Positions 7,260 to 15,584 of a DNA stretch of 64,000 nt are shown in pieces. This DNA is from Streptomyces fradiae. GTDB lineage: Bacteria > Actinomycetota > Actinomycetes > Streptomycetales > Streptomycetaceae. The stretch spans positions 6,014,001-6,078,000 of the forward strand of contig NZ_CP065958.1 of NCBI RefSeq assembly GCF_041270065.1. The letters are read 5' to 3'. The position numbers and the translations under genes are program-made. Below the pieces are notes generated by a model. The model saw only the letters and a list, made by a program, of their open reading frames with translations, was not told the DNA's origin and made no database searches. How positions within the stretch are numbered: the first letter of the stretch is position 1; every line of letters starts with the position of its first letter.

Positions 7260-10154
7260 ATGACAGAGACGGCGAGCGGTCCGGCACGTGGTTCCCGCAC
7301 CAAGGGAGCCAAGGCGGCGAGCAAGGGCCTGCGTATCGAGCGCATCCACACCACCCCCGGCGTGCATCCGTACGACGAGGTGAACTGGGAGCGCCGTGAC
7401 GTCGTCATGACCAACTGGCGCGACGGCTCGATCAACTTCGAGCAGCGCGGCGTCGAGTTCCCCGACTTCTGGTCGGTGAACGCGGTCAACATCGTCACCA
7501 GCAAGTACTTCCGCGGGGCCGTCGGCACCCCGCAGCGCGAGACCGGTCTCAAGCAGCTCATCGACCGGATCGTGAAGACCTACACCAAGGCCGGCGAGGA
7601 CCACGGCTACTTCGCCTCGCCCGCCGACGCCGAGATCTTCGAGCACGAGCTGGCCTACGCGCTCCTGCACCAGATCTTCAGCTTCAACAGCCCGGTGTGG
7701 TTCAACGTCGGCACCCCGCAGCCCCAGCAGGTCTCCGCCTGCTTCATCCTGTCCGTCGACGACTCCATGGAGTCGATCCTCGACTGGTACAAGGAAGAGG
7801 GCATGATCTTCAAGGGCGGCTCCGGCGCCGGCCTGAACCTCTCCCGCATCCGCTCCTCCAAGGAGCTCCTCTCCTCCGGCGGCAACGCCTCCGGCCCGGT
7901 CTCCTTCATGCGCGGCGCCGACGCCTCCGCAGGAACGATCAAGTCCGGTGGCGCCACCCGCCGCGCCGCCAAGATGGTCATCCTCGACGTCGACCACCCC
8001 GACATCGAGGACTTCATCGAGACCAAGGTCAAGGAGGAGGAGAAGATCCGCGCCCTCCGCGACGCGGGCTTCGACATGGACCTGGGCGGCGACGACATCA
8101 CGTCCGTCCAGTACCAGAACGCCAACAACTCCGTCCGCGTGAACGACGAGTTCATGAAGGCCGTCGAGGCCGGCGGCAAGTTCGGCCTGCGCGCCCGCAT
8201 GACCGGCGAGGTCATCGAGGAGGTCGACGCCAAGGCGCTCTTCCGCAAGATGGCCGAGGCCGCGTGGGCCTGCGCCGACCCGGGCATCCAGTACGACGAC
8301 ACGATCAACAACTGGCACACCTGCCCCGAGTCCGGCCGCATCAACGGCTCGAACCCGTGCAGCGAGTACATGCACCTGGACAACACGTCCTGCAACCTCG
8401 CCTCGCTGAACCTGATGAAGTTCCTCAAGGACGACGGCAAGGGCAACCAGTCCTTCGACGTCGAGCGCTTCGCCCAGGTCGTCGAGCTCGTCATCACCGC
8501 GATGGACATCTCCATCTGCTTCGCCGACTTCCCCACCCAGAAGATCGGCGAGAACACCCGCGCCTTCCGCCAGCTCGGCATCGGCTACGCCAACCTCGGC
8601 GCCCTGCTGATGGCGACCGGCCACGCGTACGACTCCGACGGCGGCCGTGCCCTCGCCGGTGCCATCACCTCCCTGATGACCGGCACCTCGTACAAGCGCT
8701 CCGCCGAGCTCGCCGCGGTCGTCGGCGCCTACGACGGCTACGCCCGCAACGCCGACCCGCACCAGCGCGTCATGAAGCAGCACGCCGACGCCAACGACAA
8801 GGCCGTCCGCATGGACGACCTGGACTCGCCGATCTGGGCCGCCGCCACGGAGGCCTGGCAGGACGTGATCCGCCTCGGCGCCAAGAACGGCTTCCGCAAC
8901 GCGCAGGCCTCGGTCATCGCCCCCACCGGCACCATCGGTCTCGCGATGTCCTGCGACACCACCGGCCTCGAGCCCGACCTCGCCCTGGTCAAGTTCAAGA
9001 AGCTGGTCGGCGGCGGCTCGATGCAGATCGTCAACGGCACCGTCCCGCAGGCCCTGCGCCGCCTGGGCTACCAGGAGGAGCAGATCGAGGCGATCGTCGC
9101 CCACATCGCCGAGCACGGCAATGTGATCGACGCCCCCGGCCTGAAGACCGAGCACTACGAGGTCTTCGACTGCGCCATGGGTGAGCGCTCCATCTCCGCG
9201 ATGGGCCACGTCCGCATGATGGCCGCCATCCAGCCGTGGATCTCCGGCGCCCTCTCCAAGACCGTCAACCTGCCGGAGACGGCCACGGTCGAGGACGTCG
9301 AGGAGGTCTACTTCGAGGCCTGGAAGATGGGCGTCAAGGCGCTCGCCATCTACCGCGACAACTGCAAGGTCGGCCAGCCGCTCTCCGCCAAGAAGAAGGA
9401 GGACGAGAAGGCCGAGGTCACCGCGAAGTCCGAGGCGACGATCCGCGAGGCCGTCGAGAAGGTCGTCGAGTACCGCCCGGTCCGCAAGCGCCTCCCGAAG
9501 GGCCGCCCGGGGATCACCACCTCCTTCACCGTCGGTGGCGCCGAGGGCTACATGACCGCCAACTCCTACCCGGACGACGGTCTCGGCGAGGTCTTCCTGA
9601 AGATGTCGAAGCAGGGCTCGACCCTCGCGGGCATGATGGACGCGTTCTCCATCGCCGTCTCGGTGGGTCTGCAGTACGGCGTGCCGCTGGAGACGTACGT
9701 CTCGAAGTTCACCAACATGCGCTTCGAGCCGGCCGGCATGACGGACGACCCGGACGTGCGGATGGCGCAGTCGATCGTCGACTACATCTTCCGCCGCCTG
9801 GCGCTCGACTTCCTGCCCTTCGAGACCCGCTCCGCCCTCGGCATCCACTCCGCCGAGGAGCGCCAGCGCCACCTGGAGACCGGCTCGTACGAGGCGGCCG
9901 ACGACGAGGTCGACGTCGAGGGCCTGGCCCAGTCGGCCCCGCGCGCCCAGGAGCTGAAGGCCGTCGCCGCCCCCGCCGCCGTCAAGGCCGAGGTCCCGGC
10001 CCCGAAGCAGGCGCACACCTCCGCGGAGCTCGTCGAGATGCAGCTCGGCATCAGCGCGGACGCCCCGCTCTGCTTCTCCTGCGGCACCAAGATGCAGCGC
10101 GCCGGCTCCTGCTACATCTGCGAGGGCTGCGGCTCGACCAGCGGCTGCAGCTGA
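7260..10154 (+). CDS. nrdJ: Class II (adenosylcobalamin-dependent) ribonucleoside-diphosphate reductase
   Basis: NrdJ reduces ribonucleotides to deoxyribonucleotides using vitamin B12 coenzyme, so it works with or without oxygen. The start is ATG 7260 with GGGAGGCGGC before it, giving 964 residues, the usual length for Streptomyces NrdJ. Visible parts are NSPVWFN, the glycyl-rich GGSGAGLNLSRIRSS, NPCSEYMHLDNTSCNLASLNL with catalytic cysteines, and APTGTIGLAMSCDTTG. The C-terminus carries a cysteine-rich tail (CFSCGTKMQRAGSCYICEGC), which passes electrons to the active site. The gene follows nrdR and probably shares its NrdR-controlled transcript. No cobalamin riboswitch is visible upstream, as expected for the B12-using enzyme. 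Confidence 0.97.
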   Translation: MTETASGPARGSRTKGAKAASKGLRIERIHTTPGVHPYDEVNWERRDVVMTNWRDGSINFEQRGVEFPDFWSVNAVNIVTSKYFRGAVGTPQRETGLKQLIDRIVKTYTKAGEDHGYFASPADAEIFEHELAYALLHQIFSFNSPVWFNVGTPQPQQVSACFILSVDDSMESILDWYKEEGMIFKGGSGAGLNLSRIRSSKELLSSGGNASGPVSFMRGADASAGTIKSGGATRRAAKMVILDVDHPDIEDFIETKVKEEEKIRALRDAGFDMDLGGDDITSVQYQNANNSVRVNDEFMKAVEAGGKFGLRARMTGEVIEEVDAKALFRKMAEAAWACADPGIQYDDTINNWHTCPESGRINGSNPCSEYMHLDNTSCNLASLNLMKFLKDDGKGNQSFDVERFAQVVELVITAMDISICFADFPTQKIGENTRAFRQLGIGYANLGALLMATGHAYDSDGGRALAGAITSLMTGTSYKRSAELAAVVGAYDGYARNADPHQRVMKQHADANDKAVRMDDLDSPIWAAATEAWQDVIRLGAKNGFRNAQASVIAPTGTIGLAMSCDTTGLEPDLALVKFKKLVGGGSMQIVNGTVPQALRRLGYQEEQIEAIVAHIAEHGNVIDAPGLKTEHYEVFDCAMGERSISAMGHVRMMAAIQPWISGALSKTVNLPETATVEDVEEVYFEAWKMGVKALAIYRDNCKVGQPLSAKKKEDEKAEVTAKSEATIREAVEKVVEYRPVRKRLPKGRPGITTSFTVGGAEGYMTANSYPDDGLGEVFLKMSKQGSTLAGMMDAFSIAVSVGLQYGVPLETYVSKFTNMRFEPAGMTDDPDVRMAQSIVDYIFRRLALDFLPFETRSALGIHSAEERQRHLETGSYEAADDEVDVEGLAQSAPRAQELKAVAAPAAVKAEVPAPKQAHTSAELVEMQLGISADAPLCFSCGTKMQRAGSCYICEGCGSTSGCS

Positions 10155-10180
10155 CGCACTGATGGCTGACCGGTAGTACG

Positions 10181-10215
10181 CGAAGGGGATCGACCGTGGA
10201 GGTCGATCCCCTTCG
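10181..10215 (+). terminator. Terminator after nrdJ
   Basis: A perfect 15-bp inverted repeat (10181-10195 and 10201-10215) with loop GTGGA begins 26 bases after the nrdJ stop. It is one of the strongest hairpins in the window. Confidence 0.85.
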
Positions 10216-10232
10216 TGGTGTGCGACGCAAGG

Positions 10233-10314
10233 AAGGCGACGAGGGCAGGATTCGAACCTGCGTCCACCCGGGATCAGAGCCGGGCGCTCCTCCGCAGAGC
10301 TTCCTCGTCGCCTT
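10233..10314 (-). ncRNA. tRNA-like structure with an extended closing helix
   Basis: On the minus strand a cloverleaf can be drawn at 10237-10309. It has a 7-bp acceptor helix (GACGAGG/CCTCGTC), a 4-bp D stem with a short 7-base loop, an anticodon-like arm and a perfect T arm (GCAGG, loop TTCGAAT, CCTGC). Several points are wrong for a normal tRNA. Position 8 is A instead of T. The anticodon stem is perfect only with an 8-base loop; a 7-base loop reading CUG needs a C-C mismatch. The outer helix also continues to 12 bp (10303-10314 with 10233-10244), leaving no free discriminator or CCA. It may be a tRNA mimic, a degenerate tRNA-Gln(CUG) or a regulatory RNA. Confidence 0.5.
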
Positions 10315-10382
10315 GGCGATCATCGCGGTGGGCCGGGGGAGGGGTCAACCGAATTGCCGCGGCGCGCGGCGGGCGTCGCCGG

Positions 10383-11780
10383 TCACGTCCACTCCTGGGC
10401 GGCGGCACGTTTGCCCTTGCCGGAGAAGACCCCCGCCGACCGCAGCGCACTCGCCATGAGGGGGTCCGCCACGGCGACCCCGTGCACCAGCTCGGGGGTA
10501 CGCCGGAAGGGCACGGCCTCGGCGGCCGGCCGGGCGGCGGTCCAGGCACCGGCCACCGGGTCCACCCGGTGCCGGGCGCAGACCGCCTCGACGAGGGAGC
10601 GCGGGCATTCCTGCTCGCCCCGGAGGACCTCCCAGGGCAGCGGAAGCTCGGCCCACACATAGGTGTCGGGGTGGAGTCCGCCGCCGCTCATCCGGTGCCA
10701 GTACGCGACGTCGGCGGCCATGAGGCGCGGCACCTTGCCCGGGCAGACCCGGTCCAGGATCTCGTCCCGGCCCAACTCGCCGAGCAGCGCGAACCAATGG
10801 GCCCGCGCCGTGTTCCACGCCTGGGCCGCCTGGTTCCACGTGGACGAGTCGTCGCCGCGGCGCACGATCATCGTGTCGCGCTCCAGCGGATGCCGGTTCC
10901 AGGCGTCCTCAAGGAGGTCGGCGACCTGCCGCAGGAAGCGGCCCCACCGGACGAGCAGCCCCGTGAGGTCCTCGTCCGACACGTGCGCCAGCACCTCGGC
11001 GGTGGGGTGGACATGCGCGACCGCGTACCAGCACGTCCGCTCGGGAGCCTCCCGCAGCCGCTGGAACAGGGCCTCAGCGACCTCGTCGTAGACCTGCCGC
11101 TGCCGGCCGTTGGTGAAGACGCTGCGCATGTAGCCGCGCGCCGTGACGTACGCGACGAAGGCCGCCGTGTCCGCGTCGGCGGCGAACAGCTCGTACGGAA
11201 GGGCATGGGCGAGCGCGCCCTTGCCGGTCATCGTCACCTCGCGGCGCCGCTGCTCGTGGACGATCCGGGCCAGCTTGGCCTCCATCCGGCGCAGCAGCCG
11301 GAACCGCTTGTTGTACTGACGCTTCGACAGCGAACCGAGCCCCGCCTCCGCGCGCTCCGCCCGGTCGAGCCGGTCCCGGCCGAAGTCGTTCTGCCCGTAC
11401 GCCCTGCCGATCTCCTCGCCCGCGCGCCGGATCACCGCCTGGATCCGCGCCGGATCGTCCCCGGCGTCGTCCGGCAGCTCCGGCAGGCCGGGGAAGAGGC
11501 CGGTGAGCAGACCGGGGAACAGGTCCGCCGCCCGGGCGAGCTGGCGCTGCGCGCCGACGGGGCGGGCGAACTCCTCCCGCATGGAGGTGTATCCGTGCCA
11601 GAGACTGCGCAGGGAGTTCTCGGCGGCCTTGGCGAGCGCCGTCTCGGTGGCCGGGTCGAGGGCGGTGCCCTGCGCGGCGTACAGATCCTGGACGAGTCGG
11701 GCCACGTCCTCGGGGCGCTTGCGGAGGACGAGTGTGGCGTGCAGTTCACGGAGCAGTTGTTCGACCACGGGCGACGACAT
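10383..11780 (-). CDS. Conserved protein of unknown function
   Basis: The protein has 465 residues and I do not recognise the family. The start is ATG 11780 (MSSPVVEQLLRELHATLVLRK); upstream codons in the same frame run through unrelated sequence. It looks soluble and largely helical, with no signal peptide or membrane segment. Basic, Arg-rich stretches occur near residues 145-185 (KRQYNKRFRLLRRMEAKLARIVHEQRRRE), broken here by a clear Leu/Arg periodicity. A Trp-rich part lies in the last third. It runs toward the tRNA-like element and is divergent from the next gene across 136 bases. No nuclease or ATPase motif is evident. Confidence 0.75.
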   Translation of the reverse strand: MSSPVVEQLLRELHATLVLRKRPEDVARLVQDLYAAQGTALDPATETALAKAAENSLRSLWHGYTSMREEFARPVGAQRQLARAADLFPGLLTGLFPGLPELPDDAGDDPARIQAVIRRAGEEIGRAYGQNDFGRDRLDRAERAEAGLGSLSKRQYNKRFRLLRRMEAKLARIVHEQRRREVTMTGKGALAHALPYELFAADADTAAFVAYVTARGYMRSVFTNGRQRQVYDEVAEALFQRLREAPERTCWYAVAHVHPTAEVLAHVSDEDLTGLLVRWGRFLRQVADLLEDAWNRHPLERDTMIVRRGDDSSTWNQAAQAWNTARAHWFALLGELGRDEILDRVCPGKVPRLMAADVAYWHRMSGGGLHPDTYVWAELPLPWEVLRGEQECPRSLVEAVCARHRVDPVAGAWTAARPAAEAVPFRRTPELVHGVAVADPLMASALRSAGVFSGKGKRAAAQEWT

Positions 11781-11916
11781 ACGGCTCACCTTGTCACCGG
11801 CGCGACCACGGCTCCACCGGTTATCCGGCCGCCGGGCGTTCCAGGGGCGTGCTGGCGAGAGGCGGCAGTGGGGAATGCCCGTGGGGAGTGTCAGTGGGGC
11901 CTGCCACCATGCCGGT

Positions 11917-12459
11917 ATGGACTTCCTCCTCGAACCGCCCCACGGCGTCGGCCCGCTGCGCATCGGCATGCCCCGCGACGAGGCCGACGGCGCGCTGCTC
12001 TCGCTGCGGGAGCCGTCGGCGGTGTCGGCTTCCGACCAGCCGGGGCAGCACGTCTTCCGGCCCAGCGGGCTGATGGTGAGCATCCACAGCATGCGCGGGG
12101 AGCTCCTCGCGGTCGAGCTCGGGCGGCCGGCGACGGCCGCCGACCGGGTCCTCTTCCGTGACGTGGACGTGTTCGGGCTGCCCGCGCGCGAGGTGGTCCG
12201 GCGGATACGGGCGTACACGCCGGTGGTGGAGGACGCGGACGATCCCGACTGCTTCCGCGCGCCTGACCTGCTGCTCGGATTCTGGCGGCCGTACGCGGCC
12301 GAGGAGGACGAACCGGACGACGAGCCCGGCCACTTCTTCAGCTCCGTGCTCCTGGCCCGCCCCGGCTATTACGACACCCCGGCCGAGGCGGAGGCACGGC
12401 TGCGGGCAGCCGCTGCGGCTGCCTCGGGTCAGGAGAAGGAGGCGGGAATCCCCTCGTAA
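11917..12459 (+). CDS. Conserved protein of unknown function
   Basis: A 180-residue acidic protein that starts at ATG 11917 (MDFLLEPPHGVGPLRIGM). It looks globular, with no membrane segment, signal peptide or catalytic motif that I can name; a highly acidic stretch (AAEEDEPDDEPGH) lies near residue 130. A CACCAT hexamer 6 bases before the ATG and the lack of a ribosome site hint at a leaderless transcript. The gene is divergent from the preceding unknown gene and 63 bases before the next one. The family is unknown to me. Confidence 0.7.
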   Translation: MDFLLEPPHGVGPLRIGMPRDEADGALLSLREPSAVSASDQPGQHVFRPSGLMVSIHSMRGELLAVELGRPATAADRVLFRDVDVFGLPAREVVRRIRAYTPVVEDADDPDCFRAPDLLLGFWRPYAAEEDEPDDEPGHFFSSVLLARPGYYDTPAEAEARLRAAAAAASGQEKEAGIPS

Positions 12460-12522
12460 CGGCGCACTACCCATGAGTAGGCTCTGCGGTCGCGCGATCG
12501 GCGCGCACCGCAGGGGGGAACG

Positions 12523-13215
12523 ATGACGGAACGGACGGCCGGAGCGGCCCAGGGGCCGAGCGCGGGTGCGCAGGTGGCCCTGGCGCTGGTGCTCGGGGCG
12601 GGGCTCGCGGGCGGCTTCTGGTACATGGCGAAGACCTCGCAGGAGGGTGCGGCCGCAGCGCGGCCGGCCGTCTGCAGGGCGTCGAGCGGGACGCTGCCCG
12701 CGCGGTACGTCTCGGGGACGCGGCTGTGCGAGGCGCTGAACCGGCCGGACCTGCCCGCCCTGCTCGGAACGCCCGGGCAGCAGGCGCAGACCGCCTGGGG
12801 CAGCGACGGCACCCTGAAGGGCCCCGAGGGCGCCGACCGGACCCCGACGCCGTCGGGGACCGTCACCCTGCCCACGTACGAGGTGGAGCTCTCGGTCTCG
12901 TACGACCGCCTCCGGGTGGCGCAGTTCGGCGCGCTGCTCGGCAACACCGCGGAGCCCACGACCTTCCAGGGGCGCCCGGCGGTGCTCTACTCGGACCGCA
13001 CCATCGCGCTGCGGATCCCGCTCGGCGGCAAGGGCAAGGCCGAGTCGGGCACCGGCGGCATCGCCCGGCACCTGCTGGTCGCCAAGGACGCCAAGGACGG
13101 CGGCGGATCGTACGAACTCGTCATCTGGCGCCGGGACATGGGGATGCCGGACGACGCGGCGCTCCTGAGGGTCGCCGAGCGGGTGCTGCCGACGGTCCCG
13201 GGCTGGGCAGGCTGA
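12523..13215 (+). CDS. Membrane-anchored protein, probably DUF6215
   Basis: The protein has 230 residues. One transmembrane helix lies at residues 17-36 (VALALVLGAGLAGGFWYMA), with a short cytoplasmic N-terminus, so the rest should face outward. The outer part has two cysteines (VCRASSG and RLCEALN) that could form a disulphide. The closing WRRDMGMPDDAALLRVAERVLPTVP pattern recalls the Streptomyces family DUF6215; this is from memory and not tested. A TAGGCT hexamer at 12479-12484 may be its -10 element, about 38 bases before the ATG. The role is unknown. Confidence 0.7.
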   Translation: MTERTAGAAQGPSAGAQVALALVLGAGLAGGFWYMAKTSQEGAAAARPAVCRASSGTLPARYVSGTRLCEALNRPDLPALLGTPGQQAQTAWGSDGTLKGPEGADRTPTPSGTVTLPTYEVELSVSYDRLRVAQFGALLGNTAEPTTFQGRPAVLYSDRTIALRIPLGGKGKAESGTGGIARHLLVAKDAKDGGGSYELVIWRRDMGMPDDAALLRVAERVLPTVPGWAG

Positions 13216-13268
13216 GGGAGGGCGGCTGAGGGAGGGCGGGCGGGGCGAGGGGCAGGTCACCTCGCCCC
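13210..13268. terminator. Terminator hairpin and short tandem repeat between convergent genes
   Basis: GGGGCGAGG (13242-13250) pairs with CCTCGCCCC (13260-13268) across a 9-base loop, between the convergent DUF6215-like and terD-like genes. Just before it, GGCTGAGGGAGGGC is repeated twice in tandem at 13210-13237. Confidence 0.65.
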
Positions 13269-13281
13269 CTGGCCGTCCAGG

Positions 13282-13863
13282 TCAGGCCCGGCGCTCGCCC
13301 ATGACGGCGCCGAACGTGCTCGGGTCGATGTCGAAGCCCTGCAGCAGCGGCCGGAACAGCCACTCCCCGGAGCCGTCGCCGGCCCCGCTGGCGCCGCCGG
13401 TCGCGCCGGTCGCGCCGTCGAGCCCGTCGCGGACGAACTCGGCGATCGTCGCCGCGGTCGCGTCCGCCACCGAGTCGAGGGCGTCGACCAGCAGATCGGT
13501 GTAGCCCTCGCGCACCCGTACGCCGGTCCGCGCGACCTGCCCGAACGTCAGCCGCCCGCCGCCCTGCTGTATGGCGACGCCCACCACCACGCGCGCGTAC
13601 CGCTCGGCGAGCCGGGTGAGCTCCACGGTCATCGCCTCGTCGTAGCCGAAGCCCTGCCCCGTACGGCTGTCGCGCTGGAGGGTGATCGTGCCGTCCGGGG
13701 AGCGGCTGTCGAAGTGCACCAGATAGGCCGGGGGGCCGTACGGGGCGTCCGCCGCGTAGACCGCCGCGACGAGGTCGAGGTCGTGCGCGGGGGAACCGGC
13801 CGGACTGGGGTCCCACTTGAGCGCGACCTCGACCTTGCCGACCCCCTTGTTGAGCCCGCTCAC
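13282..13863 (-). CDS. TerD-family calcium-binding stress protein
   Basis: This is a TerD-like protein of 193 residues. GTG 13863 is taken as the start because AAAGGGG lies 8 bases before it; the TTG two codons earlier would be too close. TerD marks are VEVALKWDPS, the DLDLVAAVYAAD calcium-ligand segment, YLVHFDSRSPDGTI, GYDEAMTVEL and VGVAIQQGGGRLTFGQV. TerD proteins bind Ca2+ and are tied to tellurite and phage resistance, envelope stress and, in Streptomyces, development. A Gly/Ala-rich linker at about 145-160 precedes a conserved-looking C-terminal tail. No other ter gene is adjacent, so this is a stand-alone copy. Confidence 0.9.
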   Translation of the reverse strand: MSGLNKGVGKVEVALKWDPSPAGSPAHDLDLVAAVYAADAPYGPPAYLVHFDSRSPDGTITLQRDSRTGQGFGYDEAMTVELTRLAERYARVVVGVAIQQGGGRLTFGQVARTGVRVREGYTDLLVDALDSVADATAATIAEFVRDGLDGATGATGGASGAGDGSGEWLFRPLLQGFDIDPSTFGAVMGERRA

Positions 13864-13950
13864 GGTCAATCCCCTTTCTTTGTACGGTTCCTGACGAGCT
13901 GTTCATGGTGTCATGTGATCAACATGTCATCAGTGGAGGGGGAGTGTCGT

Positions 13951-14823
13951 ATGTGGGGCGGGGAAGAGCTGGATCTGGACGCATATCTGGCGCGGATCGG
14001 GTACTCGGGGGAGGTCGCCGCCGATCTCGCGACCCTGCGCGCCGTGCACCGCGCGCATGTGGAGAGCCTGCCGTTCGAGAACCTGGACGTGGCGCTCGGG
14101 CGCCGGGTCCCGCTCGATGTGAAGAGCCTGCAGGCCAAGCTGGTCGGCCGGCGTCGCGGCGGCTACTGCTACGAGCAGAACTCGCTGCTTGCCGCCGCCC
14201 TGGAGCGGATCGGCTTCGCGGTGGCCGGGCGCGGGGCCCGGAACCGTACCCGCGGCGACGCGCTGACGCCGATCACCCACGCCCTGCTCGTCGTCACGGT
14301 CGACGGGCAGCCCTGGCTCGCGGACGCCGGGTTCGGCTGGCAGGGCCCGCTGGAGCCGGTGCCGCTGACCGACGGCGCGCGCGTCGAGCAGGACGGCTGG
14401 GTCTTCGGCGTCCGCGTGGAGCGGGTCGGAGTCGAGCGGGTCGGAGTGGACCGCGTCGGCGCGGAGGCGGAGGGCGTCCACGTGCTGCGTGCGCTTCGCC
14501 CGGAGGGGTGGACCGACCTCTACTCCTTCGCCCCGCACGCGCTGTACCCGGTCGACTTCGAGCTCATGAACCACTACAGCTCCAGTCATCCGCGCTCGCG
14601 CTTCATCGGCCAGGTGGTGGCCCATCGGCCCAACGCGGTCGTGCGGCGGGCGCTGGTCCGCGACGGTCTGACCTCGGTGGGCGTGGACGGGGCGCGCGAG
14701 GAACGCCGGGTGGGGCCGGACGAGTTGACGGATGTGCTGGCCGGGGAGTTCGGAATCGAACTGGACGACGAGGAGGCCGCGGGCCTGGTGCGGGTGCAGC
14801 GGGCGTACTCCGCGGAGGTCTGA
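13951..14823 (+). CDS. Arylamine N-acetyltransferase (NAT family)
   Basis: NAT enzymes transfer acetyl groups from acetyl-CoA to arylamines or hydrazines through a Cys-His-Asp triad. Here the triad reads Cys73 (RGGYCYEQN), His110 (PITHALL) and Asp125 (LADAGFG). The start is ATG 13951 after GGAGGGGGAG; the product has 290 residues, close to the usual 270-280. The extra length is partly a threefold VERVG/VERVG/VDRVG repeat at about residues 156-170, encoded by three 15-bp tandem units. The gene is divergent from terD. The natural substrate is unknown; some family members also close amides in antibiotic pathways, but no such cluster is visible here. Confidence 0.93.
   Translation: MWGGEELDLDAYLARIGYSGEVAADLATLRAVHRAHVESLPFENLDVALGRRVPLDVKSLQAKLVGRRRGGYCYEQNSLLAAALERIGFAVAGRGARNRTRGDALTPITHALLVVTVDGQPWLADAGFGWQGPLEPVPLTDGARVEQDGWVFGVRVERVGVERVGVDRVGAEAEGVHVLRALRPEGWTDLYSFAPHALYPVDFELMNHYSSSHPRSRFIGQVVAHRPNAVVRRALVRDGLTSVGVDGAREERRVGPDELTDVLAGEFGIELDDEEAAGLVRVQRAYSAEV
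14416..14460 (+). repeat. Three 15-bp tandem repeats inside the NAT gene
   Basis: The units start GTGGAGCGGGTCGGA, then GTCGAGCGGGTCGGA, then GTGGACCGCGTCGGC. They keep the frame and add VERVG-type repeats to a surface loop. Slippage at this site would change protein length in steps of five residues. Confidence 0.85.
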
Positions 14824-14843
14824 CGGCGCGTCGCTCCGCCCCG

Positions 14844-14849
14844 TACCAT
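14844..14849 (+). promoter_or_regulatory. Candidate leaderless -10 element (TACCAT)
   Basis: TACCAT ends 6 bases before GTG 14856, and no ribosome site is visible. Transcription would start at or beside the start codon. Confidence 0.4.
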
Positions 14850-14855
14850 GGCGCG

Positions 14856-15461
14856 GTGCTGGTCAAGTGGATTCGCTGCACCGTGGTGGACCGTCGAGGG
14901 TTCGAGCGGGGGCAGCGGAAGTGGGCGGGGCTGCTCGGTGAGCCGGGATTCCGGGGGCAGGGCGGGGGATGGAGCCGGCGGCGGCCGGACGTCGCCCATG
15001 TCTTCGCGTTCTGGGAGAGCCGTGCCTTCTACGACTCCTTCATGGCCCGCTCCCACGATCGGCTCGCGGCCGCGCAGGTCGGCACCTACCGGAACGCGCA
15101 GGTCAAGCTGTTCGACCATCGCTTCGACGTGAAGACCGGCTTCGAGCCGCGGTTCGCGGACGCCGACGTGGCGCGGGTCGCGCACTGCCGGGTGCACGAG
15201 GAGCGCGTGGAGCACTTCGCGCTCATGCAGGAGAAGGTCTGGAACCCGGCGATGGCCGGTTCCCCCGGCATGCTCCGCGGGCTGTTCGGCGAGGCGCCCG
15301 GGCACGAGTTCCTGGTCCTGTCGATGTGGAACTCGGCGGCGGAGCACGGGAAGTACCGCGTGGAGCGCATCGAACGCCTCGGCCTGCGGGCGCAGACCGA
15401 GGCCGACGTCGCCGCGATGAGCGGCGACGTGGTGCAGCTCGAACCGACCTGGGCGGTCTGA
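14856..15461 (+). CDS. DUF4937/YdbC-like protein with two monooxygenase-like domains
   Basis: The protein has 201 residues from GTG 14856 (MLVKWIRCTVVDRRGFERGQ). The first half matches what I remember of DUF4937, a YdbC-type fold of the dimeric alpha+beta barrel group. The second half (ARVAHCRVHEERVEHFALMQEKVWNPAMAGSPGMLRG and HEFLVLSMWNS, read in parts) looks like a second barrel domain of antibiotic-monooxygenase type. The two halves seem to be an internal domain pair. The function is unknown; relatives are often small-molecule or heme handlers. It follows the NAT gene by 32 bases but appears to have its own leaderless promoter. Confidence 0.75.
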   Translation: MLVKWIRCTVVDRRGFERGQRKWAGLLGEPGFRGQGGGWSRRRPDVAHVFAFWESRAFYDSFMARSHDRLAAAQVGTYRNAQVKLFDHRFDVKTGFEPRFADADVARVAHCRVHEERVEHFALMQEKVWNPAMAGSPGMLRGLFGEAPGHEFLVLSMWNSAAEHGKYRVERIERLGLRAQTEADVAAMSGDVVQLEPTWAV

Positions 15462-15584
15462 GGTCTGAACCCCGACGTCTGAGCCCTGACGTCTGGGGTC
15501 TGGGGGCTGACGTTTGAGGCCTGAGGCCTGAGGCCCGAGGCCCGGGCGGGCCGGGGCTCTCCGGCCTGATCCGGGCGACACCGC
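15462..15584. repeat. Simple repeats between convergent genes
   Basis: This spacer is built from short degenerate repeats: first GTCTGA/GACGTCTG variants, then GAGGCCTGAGGCCTGAGGCC and GAGGCCC runs to about 15545. I see no gene and no clean terminator hairpin. Confidence 0.7.

Noticed and set aside
6537..10016. 1159-residue open frame antisense to nrdR-nrdJ
   Set aside because: Third-position GC of nrdJ keeps the opposite frame open. The translation is Gly/Val/Ala/His-rich and low complexity.
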